64,000 bases of DNA from Dermanyssus gallinae (lineage: Eukaryota > Arthropoda > Arachnida > Mesostigmata > Dermanyssidae). Below, piece after piece: positions 21,436-31,839 of the stretch. Position numbers and translations under genes: made by a program. Position 1 is the stretch's first letter. Every line of letters begins with the position of its first letter. Below the pieces are notes generated by a model. It was not told the DNA's origin, searched no databases, and saw only the letters and a program-made list of their open reading frames with translations. The DNA is taken from the NCBI GenBank assembly GCA_003439945.1, contig QVRM01004797.1:1-64000 (forward strand). The letters run 5' to 3'.

Positions 21436-22079
21436 AGCTGCCATCTTATCCTCACGTTTTTGAGACACGAAATGGCGGGACATCTTCGATTCTTCTCCGA
21501 CGATAAAATCTTCACCATTGACCAAAAACATATCCCGAAAAATGACCGGTGGCTCGCAAAGGACCCTGAGGATGTACCAATCGTGCGTAGAACCAAACAT
21601 CCTGCCAGTGTGCACGTCCTAGGTGTTGTGTCGAATGAAAGAGACGTGCTGCCCCCACACTTTTTTGACAGACACGAAACCGTAACAAAGGAAGTGTATT
21701 TACGTGTTCTGCGAAGCGTGGTAAAACCATGGATTGAAAGAGTGTCCAATGGAAGACAATATGTCTTTCAACAAGACGGCGCTCCCGCCCGCACTAGCAA
21801 CCTTGTCCAGGATTGGCTGCGGGGCAACATGACGACGTTCTGGGACAAAACGATATGGCCCCCTAGCAGTCCAGACTTGAATCCCCTGGACTTCTATGTA
21901 TGGGGGCGTTGTTGAGCAAGAGACTAACAGGTCTCGACATGCAAATACAGAAGCGCTACGCAGAGTCAACTGTCAAATCGTTTAAGAATCTCAATCCGCT
22001 AACTTTGAAGAAGGCCTGCAGGCGCTTTCGCGGCAGAATTGAAAGTGTAATTGCTGCTGATGGTGGCTACATTGAATAA
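21246..22079 (+). pseudogene. Mariner-type transposase, frameshifted
   Basis: The N-terminal helix-turn-helix is recognisable at 21249 (MVQAYHEKGNSVRGY) and stops at once. ENVAAVAD (about 21316) is a second conserved patch. The open part 21460-21915 holds FFSDDKIFTIDQ (first Asp), VFQQDGAPARTS (second Asp) and WPPSSPDLNPLDFYVWG (third Asp). Between the second and third catalytic Asp lie 37 residues, the DD37D class. The C-terminus continues in other frames (ANTEALRRVN, RRFRGRIESVIAADGGYIE) to a stop at 22077-22079. The catalytic triad is intact, but at least three frame breaks make it non-functional. Confidence 0.8.
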
Positions 22080-22197
22080 AAATGTTCCTCAGGTGTGTCC
22101 CTAACGGCACGTAAAAAATCACCAAGGTATCTGTTTTCGTTTAGACATAAATTGCGAAACGAGCGATACCATTTAGTCTGGATTTCGCTGCCGCACG

Positions 22198-22391
22198 TGT
22201 AGAGATGGTGCAAGCTTATCATGAAAAGGAAAACTCTGTGCGGGGATACTGACGAGCTTACGTTCAGCTGAAAATGTTGCCGCTGTGGCCGACTGTTTGA
22301 AACGGTGTTATACGCCTGAATTATGTAAAAATGTGCAAACAATTGAATGGCCCATATACAGCTTGCAAAGCCGAAAAAGTGACCACTTCAC
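22198..22391 (+). repeat. 194-bp direct repeat, right copy
   Basis: A second copy of the mariner 5' segment, starting 6 bp beyond the right inverted end of the element. It carries frame breaks similar to the left copy and ends against CCGTATACGTATATAT. Confidence 0.9.
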
Positions 22392-22524
22392 CGTATACGT
22401 ATATATATATATATATGTATGCTATTATATCTGTTTTATAGTAAAATACAAATTATTATGATAATATCTTAACTTCCAGTTTTTACTATGTTACGTTATC
22501 TTTCGGACTATTTTTTAAACAGCT

Positions 22525-23975
<1,451 letters not shown>

Positions 23976-24027
<52 letters not shown>
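23976..24027. repeat. (TA)n at 5' junction of R2-like copy 3
   Basis: About 52 bp of TA. Element-like sequence (CTAGAAGTAGTCTG) starts immediately after. Confidence 0.9.
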
Positions 24028-26075
24028 TAGAAGTAGTCTGTTGTGTTCTTAACATACTATTAATTAGCGATATTGCCTCAGCCCATAAAACTGCTCGCTT
24101 AGCGTTCATCTCTAAAACTAACAATGCCACATTCCCAAGCGATCTACGACCCTATCTATTAGTTCATACTTACAACGAACGCTTAACAAAATTCTCTCTA
24201 GAAGCCTCCAGAACTCTACTAAGCTTCTCCCAATCCAGCGAGCGTTTCTCCCCTATAATGGTACCTTCGAGACTCTTGCCGTTCTGGATGGTATCCTTAA
24301 CGATGCCAAGTCTGCAGGACGTGAGCTCAGACTCGCCTCAATCGACTTCCGTAAGGCGTTCGACATGGTGAGTCATGACTCCGTCCTGTGGTCACTCCGG
24401 ACTCGCGGATACCCGGAGGTATTCATTAATATAACTGAACGCTTGTACCTCTCATCTAAAACTCTCATAGAATATGGACAAGAATGTCGCACATTTCGGC
24501 CAACTAGGGGTGTTAGAAAGGGAGATCCTCTGTCCCCCCCTTTATTTAATCTAGCTCTCAACGACATTCTTTCAAAATTAGACAAAACTAATATCGGGTA
24601 CCAACTTACTGATGACTTCCGCCTTATGGCCTTAGTTTTTGCGAATGATCTCATCCTCCTAGCCTCCACGAAATCTACTCTCCAACGGCTCCTTAATATT
24701 GCGGACCCCCTTTTGAAATGCCGAGGCCTTGAAATTAATACTAATAAAAGCTTTATCTCCCACCTATTTAATAGGAAAGAAAGTAAAGGTTTTATTAATA
24801 CCGTACCAGAATTTTACGTTGGAGATCGGCAATTGCCAGCTAAAGGTATGAGCGATCGATGAAGATATCTTGGAGTCGACTTTGACAGCAATGGCAGAGT
24901 TGACTCCACCAAGGATATACTCCTTAATTTACTTAACAGACTCACGATAGCTCCCCTTAAACCCCACCAAAGACTCATATTTTTGAAAGACTTTTTCATT
25001 CCCCGCCTCCTATATAAACTGGTATCCGGTCCCAGACCATCTTACGCACTCCTTAGCGACCTAGATAAAGAGATCAGAAAGGTTGTTAAGTCGAAATGGC
25101 TTAAGCTCGAAAACTCGGTGCCGAACGCCTACCTGTACACGCACACAGCACACGGCGGTCTGGACATCCCCTGCCTCCGAACATTCATCCCCAGACTCCG
25201 CCTCTCCCGCCTGACAGCACTACAACATTCCACGCACCTTGGGGTCCAATGGATGCTAACCACCGAGCACTTCAAAAAATACCCTGCAAAAACAAGACTC
25301 CTTTGCGAGCGCTTGGGAACCTCCATTGAGACCGCTACACAAGAGACCGATTACTGGTCTCGACAACTACACAACAAGTTCGATGGGGCACATTTAAAAA
25401 AAATCACACGAAACACCCTTTGTACATCACTGATTAAGGGTATGCCCTACCTATCTGGTAAGGAATATTGAAACCTACTAAATCTCAGGATCAACGCACT
25501 ACCAACGCGCGCCAGATTTGCCAGGGGACGCCCGTCTGTGATCGCGTGGCGCGAATTCTCCGCGAGAGGGGTGATGAGGTGGTTCGTGAGCAAGTATTCC
25601 GTCGACCGGGCGCACCGGGTCTAAAGCCCGACCTCGTAAAAACAACACCTATCGAGATCTAAGTTTTAGATGCCGAGGTTTGCGGCCCGAACCGGGACCT
25701 GGCAAAAGCACGGCAGGACAAGATCACCAAATATGATGTCGAGTTCCTAAGAGCGGCGCTCCCCGACCCGCAAAAACCTCGCAGATTCGGATCCATCACT
25801 ATCTATATGAGTCGTGTATGGGACTCCGAATCTGCGAGGACGCTCTTGGGGCTCGGCGTCACTTCTTATGGATCTTACCGTTTTAACGTTGCAAGGAACC
25901 TTGAGGATATACCGCTCGCACCGGGTCCATAAGAGCGGGGGCTACCATCAAGCAAGGACACGGACAGCTGATTCTTAACCTCACGTGACACCTTTTTACC
26001 ACAATTTTTATTATAGCGAGCACTGCCGAGTGTGCAAACGTATTGTAAATGATGATTAAATCATCACAATATTTT
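24028..26075 (+). mobile_element. R2-type LINE copy 3, longest
   Basis: The coding region starts near 24085 with ARLAFI.KTN....DLRP and SYLQRTLNKILSRSLQ, one frameshift apart. These are N-terminal RT blocks of R2-type LINEs. It continues with QRAFLPYNGTFETLAVLDG, SIDFRKAFDMVSHDSV (domain A), RGVRKGDPLSPPLFN (domain B), and FANDLILLAST (24638 onward) where FADD is expected. The C-terminal region runs to about 25470. Relative to copy 2 about 110 bp are missing at about 25535, removing the CCHC knuckle. The KPD.....D.E endonuclease block survives at 25625-25680 with a stop inside. The 3' UTR ends CACAATATTTTC at (TA)n. Confidence 0.9.
24365..24862 (+). pseudogene. R2-type reverse transcriptase palm, partial open frame
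   Basis: A 165-codon frame of copy 3. RGVRKGDPLSP lies at residues 48-58, and the catalytic box reads FAND at 92-95. The first of the two catalytic Asp residues is therefore Asn. Copy 1 keeps FADD at the same place. The frame ends just before YLGVDFDS, which follows in another frame. RT activity would be lost. Confidence 0.8.
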
Positions 26076-26087
26076 CTATATATATAT
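26076..26087. repeat. Short (TA)n at 3' junction of R2-like copy 3
   Basis: 12 bp of TA followed by a T run, directly after the conserved 3' terminus. Confidence 0.75.
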
Positions 26088-26197
26088 TTTTTTGTTTGTA
26101 ATTTGCTCAACGGTACGTTTTACACGTGCAAAGTGGCACGACAGTATACGCGTAATTGACTCTGCTATACAAATACGGGTATATGCAAGAACATGTA

Positions 26198-26199
<2 letters not shown>

Positions 26200-26240
<41 letters not shown>
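26200..26240. repeat. (TA)n microsatellite
   Basis: 41 bp of TA, six bases left of the palindromic element at 26247. Confidence 0.9.
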
Positions 26241-26243
<3 letters not shown>

Positions 26244-26246
26244 ACA

Positions 26247-26288
26247 TTCATTGGTGAGCACATTTATTTAAGGGGCGCCGGAACCCTA

Positions 26289-26319
<31 letters not shown>

Positions 26320-26366
26320 TATATTAGGGTTCTGGCGCCCCTCAAATGAATTTTCTTACCAATGAA
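26247..26366. mobile_element. Palindromic MITE-like element with TA core
   Basis: The left arm (26247-26288) and right arm (26325-26366) are inverted copies sharing TTCATTGGT, AGGGGCGCC and GAACCCTAATAT, with scattered mismatches. The centre (26289-26324) is nothing but TA with one TGTA. It could be a minimal transposon whose interior is a microsatellite, or two terminal repeats joined around a TA tract. Confidence 0.65.
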
Positions 26367-26380
26367 CTTCTTAATATACA

Positions 26381-26548
26381 TTTGTTTGCCAGATAATGGT
26401 AGTAATTATAGAGTATGGTTTACTTAGCTAGAATGGATTATACTCTATCTACTAAAGGTATTTGTCCAATTTGCACATATTTGAAAATATGCTGGCGTTC
26501 CGTGTTGTTTGCTCTACTATACACCAGATGCGTTGTGCATGGCTATCA
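26381..26548 (+). repeat. 168-bp direct repeat, copy A
   Basis: Starts TTTGTTTGCCAGAT and ends GGCTATCA. About 95% identical to 27295-27462 and of equal length. No coding capacity. Confidence 0.9.
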
Positions 26549-26568
26549 CCACACAATTGTATTTGCAG

Positions 26569-26570
<2 letters not shown>

Positions 26571-26641
<71 letters not shown>
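26571..26641. repeat. (TA)n microsatellite
   Basis: About 71 bp of uninterrupted TA, shortly after direct-repeat copy A. Confidence 0.95.
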
Positions 26642-26642
<1 letters not shown>

Positions 26643-27294
26643 CTTTTTTAAATATTTATATTTGTATCTTCGGCAAATTCACAGAATATTTTGCCTATTT
26701 CCCGACCTGTGCTCCTCAAGGGCCTTTCAGGCAAAACCAGCATGAGAAACTTGACTTCCTAGTAACAGAAGAAGCGTAGCTAGATTGGACGCATAACCTT
26801 CCTAATGTGCAAAACGGCCAGGAAATGCTTAGTGAGGATAGTCGAGAAGTCTGATTGCATGGGCTTGAGTAACACGCCTGTAGAGGCTTATTAGGATATT
26901 GCCGTATATATGTGATATATTTCTTATTTTTAACTTTAACTTAGACGTCGGCTCATGTACGGAAGACTTTCGATGCAAATGAAGGACGGTTCATTCATGA
27001 AAGCAAAAACGGACACCAAAAACGCCGAAATAATTTGGACTTCAGCAAATAGCCTATGTCTTTAACAAGCATGAAATCACTTCTGTACTCTTAAAATGGG
27101 TTCGTAACTGATTGTGTCAACAAATTGCAATGTGTGTTCTCACGTCCTTTGCTTTTTTGTGGTGTTCAAGGTTCGCAACTCGGTTTATCTAAAGGGACAT
27201 GCGCACAAAGAGATTTTGTCGAAGACTGCGCGCCATTTTCACAGTTGCTGACGCGAGACATACACGTAACGAAAGTTACACTAGATTCGTTTTA
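26642..27294. other. Unique DNA between the 168-bp direct repeats
   Basis: No open frame with a recognisable domain. If the repeats were LTRs this would be the internal region, but it shows no primer-binding site or gag/pol motif. Confidence 0.45.
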
Positions 27295-27462
27295 TTTGTT
27301 TGCCAGATATTGGTAGTAATTATAGGGTATGGTTTACTTAGCTAGAATGGATCTTACGTTATCTACTAAAGGTATTCGTCCAATTTGCACATATTTGAAA
27401 ATATGCTGGCGTTCCGTGTTGTTTGCTCTACTATACACCAGATGCGTTGTGCATGGCTATCA
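27295..27462 (+). repeat. 168-bp direct repeat, copy B
   Basis: The second copy of the repeat at 26381. Its trimmed form reads TG...CA. The flanks do not show a convincing target-site duplication. Confidence 0.9.
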
Positions 27463-28718
27463 ACACTTAGTGTGTTTGACCTAAGGATTTCACCAAGTTA
27501 GGGATTAATGCTGATGCCAGTTCTGAGCGCAGGCGTGCGCTATACTCCACGCAGCAATCTTAAAAACGCATCGGCGATCTCTGCATATTTTTGCCATGTG
27601 GGACGGCTATTAATTATTTTAGTGTTCAAATTGTATCGAATGTCAATATTATTTTTACATATGTATGCTATCTTGAAATGCCGACTTATTGTGAATTAAA
27701 CATTCATCAAAATGTTGTTTTCTCCGAAATACTTACAGAAAAACGATCGTCATAGATTGAACAATACATCCCGTACAGTTTCGTACAATAACACCATGTA
27801 TTATGCAGCACCGTGTCAAAGAGGCTCTTAGTTGGATTACTTAAGGACCAATTCCTGTAGCTGACAATGTGAGCATCCATTAAAGATTTATCAGGGGCAA
27901 ATTGATCTGCATACAGTATTGCTGTGACCCATGATTGGTCGATATTTTTGAATACTCGTAAGCACTTTCAATTTTATCTTTTCTTTTTGCTTTAACCATC
28001 GAACTGTATTAGATATTTAAGAATACTTTGAACTTGGCAAAACTGTCAGTTCAGTAGATTTGGGCTTACTTGTCTAGCGGCTTTTACTATGTAAATATAA
28101 ATAACACTCTAAGACATGCGTCGCCGAGCTTCCCTGGGGTTACGCAATACTCTTGCTTGAAGTATATTTTAGTCAAGATACTTTTTTAAATCATACGTTA
28201 TACCCAATCTATAAAATGCTTGCCGGTTATTTGAGAATCTGTAATCCAGTAAATGAGCTTGAGAGTATTGACAAGGTACACATTGCTATAAAATATATAA
28301 TCTATATATCAAGATGTATAAGAGAATGTATAAACGAGTTAAGCCGTCAAATTATGTTCTAAATTCGTGACAACAATCTCCAAAGCGGACATATTGTGAA
28401 GTGGCCTAAACTAACCGAGTCGACATATCAGCCTCCTTTTGTATTCCGCGGGTGTTGATACGAAAATAATCTCTCTAAGAAAGACGTGTTTGTGTTTTCT
28501 CATATTGTATGTTCTTATTGTAGGAAAGCAATGCTGTCTTATTAGGATAATCTTAATCCTGAATATATTCACTGCATTTGTATATTTTTGTCGCACAGGT
28601 TCCTCCTTGGTAGGTAAATTGTCGCCACTGCTTATGCTCGTATTACCTCTAAATGTAGACTAAACGCTAATCGGGGCTTTAGGACCACAGCAGATAGATT
28701 ACCATGCTTACAAGTTCC
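27463..28718. other. Unrecognised AT-rich DNA
   Basis: Short frames such as 27508-27699, 28153-28362 and 28439-28663 have no motif. Confidence 0.45.
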
Positions 28719-28781
28719 AAGGAGGACTCTGCATAACCAAAGACCTGAGACGACGGTCTTTGGCTATGCAGAGTCCTCCTT
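28719..28781. repeat. 27-bp stem hairpin
   Basis: The arms at 28719-28745 and 28755-28781 pair at 26 of 27 positions around a 9-nt loop. The size is close to a small-RNA precursor stem, but a remnant foldback element is equally possible. Confidence 0.8.
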
Positions 28782-29785
28782 TGCTAAAACGGAGTATTTT
28801 GCTTTTCCTGGTGTATTGTTAGACCGTTAGCTTAGCTCCACTTTGCTAAGTTTTGTTGCCTGTTGTTAAGACTAAACTGCAGGTGCTTGACGTTCTAAAT
28901 ATTATTAGGTCGTTTGCGTAATGGTCGTAGAACTTTTTCACACTTGGAGTGTCTCAGCCAAGCTGGTTGTAGGTAGGATGAATAAACATAAGCTTGCTAA
29001 ATCAACTTGAGCTTCACCCAATATCTATTTGACAGCTTCGTAAATACAGTGAGTTACGTTATTTGTTACGATCCGTTTGTAGCTTAGGACGAAGTGCATG
29101 AGATTACATAAAATGTCCTTGACTTTAGATTAAAACACATCCGTATCTTTATAAATGAACTTTCTGTTTTGTTTTTACGTAAGGCCGTTTTGCCAAAAGC
29201 GTGTAAGCGTCTTGTGTTACGGGCTTGTGAGCGCTATTCCGCTATAGTTGCGCGGGTTCGTCAATTCTCCCGTTTGCGAAAACGCAAGTGCAAGTATGCA
29301 TTTTACCATTCCTCGGGAATTTTCCCTGGGCGAAAGCACTGAATGCGATAGAGCATTTGGGGTGTATTAGAGACATAATTGACTCTGCGCTGCTAGGAAT
29401 AAAGCATATGCGTTCGTTACTGCTAGTAAATACCTCCATTAAGATGAAGAAAAATGGCCTGAATTAATCTGTGTTTTCTCAGCAAGAAGATGTTATCTTT
29501 TGCAAGTACAACGCGCGCTTTGTAGATTTTAAAACGTTCTAGCACAACATTACATATAATTTTAACTAATCTTAGTGATAAGAGCCTATCTTCCTAGTTC
29601 CCTCTTGCAGTGGCATTTATATCATTCTCGTTATTCGCTGCTTCCGTTGTCACAGATGGTCACTACTATTTGACCTTTTTCTTCCTAAGTGAATTTCTGA
29701 ATTGCAAAACATACACAAGGATGGCCAGTGGCCTCCTACTGCAGTTTTAAAGATCCGGTCCACAAAAAGAGAACAGAGATGTAAC
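28782..29785. other. Unrecognised DNA
   Basis: No motif seen. Minus frame 29242-29439 is unremarkable. Confidence 0.45.
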
Positions 29786-29789
29786 TCTT

Positions 29790-29908
29790 TTGTCTACTTT
29801 CTAAGTTCACATGCTGCTATGCAAGCCGACCTTGACGACGTGGGCAAAATCTGCGATGATAATGGAATGCTACATGTGTCTGCCATAAGTATTCTTAGGT
29901 TAGATTAG
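29790..29908 (+). mobile_element. CR1/L2/Rex1-like RT fragment
   Basis: SSHAAMQADLDDVGKICDDN, followed by GMLHVSAISILRL, corresponds to SAHTALQSAVDGICRWCIDN plus GMELSVSKCLVL in the LINE at 5.4-6.4 kb. This is the segment just after the catalytic YADD. Only about 40 codons are recognisable. Confidence 0.45.
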
Positions 29909-29969
29909 GTGCCAATCTATATTTTAAATTGTTCTAAGACGTAAGTTTCCGCTCCCATCTTGGAACGAT

Positions 29970-30008
29970 GAGTCACGAACTCACAAACTCATCGTGAGTT
30001 CGTGACTC
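29970..30008. repeat. Perfect 15-bp stem hairpin
   Basis: GAGTCACGAACTCAC (29970-29984) pairs with its exact complement at 29994-30008 around a 9-nt loop. Confidence 0.8.
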
Positions 30009-30700
30009 CGAAAACGGATGTGAAGTGTTTTTGCTAGAGACTTTCATTAGAAGCCCTGAAATTCTACGCATAATTTATTTCCATACTATGATTCCCATTG
30101 CTTACAATGCAATGAAACCTGCTACGCTATGTGGCAGCACTTCTTCTTGACACGTATCACCCTTTTATATCAGGGGCGCATAACGCTGCAGGTCTATGTT
30201 ATGTAAACTGGAGATGAATACAATAGCTAAGCTTACAATCTAATTTTAGTTTAGCTTAACCTGAACCGCATAATCCGCTAAACTGTCGAGCGTAAAGAAA
30301 GAAACATCATTCAAAGCCGAGCTTCATATGGTTAATGAATATTTCGCTTAAAATCCAGACGTGGTTCTGCACGTCAAGTTTTGTAAGCAAATCGTCATTG
30401 CGGGCATAGAAGAACCTAGCGCGTAGGTTTTTACGATGCAATGACACACACAAATATTACAACGAAAATATTCTCTTGAACGTATGGATGCCTAGTTTTG
30501 GTTGTTTGACTAGACAAATCCCGTAATGAGTAGGACTTGCAAATTCCTGCAGGAGGTTATGTGTGGTTGCTACAACGATACGTATGGTGAATCTGCACAG
30601 GAGGGATGAAGATTGCCGTGAGTAACTGTTTGCCAATGAAGTATACACATGCGCAAGTGTATGTGTGCACAGGTAAGCATAATGTATATATGATGGCGGG
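30009..30700. other. Unrecognised DNA
   Basis: No coding or repeat signal found. Confidence 0.45.
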
Positions 30701-30775
30701 TTCTGGCTTAGTGCTGAAAGCCTGCGAGCCTAAGAGTATGAGCCATGGCTTCGATCCCAGTATAACAATTTCTAA
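30700..30775 (+). mobile_element. tRNA-like sequence with A and B boxes
   Basis: TGGCTTAGTGCTG (about 30712) resembles an RNA polymerase III A box, and GGCTTCGATCCC (about 30750) a B box, at tRNA-like spacing. The acceptor stem does not pair convincingly, so I read it as a tRNA-derived SINE head rather than a tRNA gene. Confidence 0.35.
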
Positions 30776-30807
30776 TGGGTAGGCAGCAAGTACTCGTTTC
30801 TTGTGCG

Positions 30808-30810
<3 letters not shown>

Positions 30811-30843
<33 letters not shown>
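30811..30843. repeat. (TA)n microsatellite
   Basis: 33 bp of TA, about 35 bp past the tRNA-like sequence. It may be the SINE 3' end or insertion site. Confidence 0.9.
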
Positions 30844-30845
<2 letters not shown>

Positions 30846-31835
30846 TGTAACTGATATTATTCGATACGTAGTTGCCGCTAAATGCTAAACGATTCGCCTT
30901 CGATCTTTTTACCGGCGATTCGCCCTCGGATCTCTTTCGAGCATTGTCGCCATCTCCTCCTACGCAGTATTGGCCTCGTCAGCGATGAAGAGTCAGATGC
31001 CCAAACAGCAGCGACAGCCTTAAACGAAAGAAGCCCGGGGGTGGTGGTGGGGGGGGGGGGTCCATGGGGAGAAACTTTTAATAGCAAGCCATAAATTGAC
31101 CTATTAAACAAGCGGCTACTTCGGCACTGGACCGGAGAGTGAGGGCGACAGAGAACGATAATGAGCTAGCTGTGCGGGGGCCCATCGACGCGAAGAGTGG
31201 CGTCTTTCGACCGCCTTGAGCGGGCCGCAGAGCTGACGGGCGTGGAAGTCTTTGAGATTAATAGGGAAGAGAGGGCCAAAATTATAATCGGATCGACGAC
31301 AATCTACGGCTAGTTTCTTCATCCCGAATGGGTGGAGTCCCTTAACCCGACGAGTCGACGGTTCGTTGGTCCACGCGCCCGAGCTCACTCGCTTACCGTC
31401 AGCGCGCGCCCTAGTCTCTTCTCTGCGACAGGGTTCTGGGCTGATCCTTAACAGCAGCAGTAGCAAGCAATGTCTTTGTGGCGGCGGCACCAGCAAAGGG
31501 ATTAAAACCTTTGACTGGCTGGGTCCAGCAAATCCTTCGTCGAAATATGTTGAAGGTTTGTTATTTCAATGTGAGCCTTTGTACCTTTTTCAGGAGGCAA
31601 TGGCGCTAGGCTAGCGATGTAACTATGTAAGTACATGTACATTCTGTATCAAATGTAACTATGTAGTACATAGGTCATGTTGTGCAGAGTACAAATATAC
31701 ACACGCGAATTTATAATGTATAATATTCTGCGTTGTATAACTCAGCTAATATATAGCCATATACAAATTTGTAAACATTGGATCACGGATCAAGGAAGTC
31801 ACGTCACACAACAATATACATTTGCGTAGCCGTCG
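30844..31835. other. GC-richer DNA with G-run, no gene recognised
   Basis: A G-rich run at 31037-31060 (GGGGGTGGTGGTGG followed by a G homopolymer). The 126-codon minus frame 31116-31496 has no motif. Confidence 0.45.
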
Positions 31836-31839
31836 TGTA

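Larger units (their letters stand above)
21201..22192 (+). mobile_element. Tc1/mariner element with DD37D-type spacing
   Basis: About 1 kb, bounded by imperfect inverted ends: GGCTGCCAAATCCA (21201-21214) against the reverse complement of 22179-22192 (12 of 14 matches). It contains one transposase relic on the plus strand. No clean TA duplication is visible on both sides. The 5' segment 21242-21435 is present again at 22198-22391, immediately after the right end. This suggests a tandem or nested second insertion. Confidence 0.75.

Noticed and set aside
26381..27462. LTR retrotransposon with 168-bp LTRs
   Set aside because: No gag/pol, primer-binding site or clear target duplication, so kept only as a direct repeat pair.
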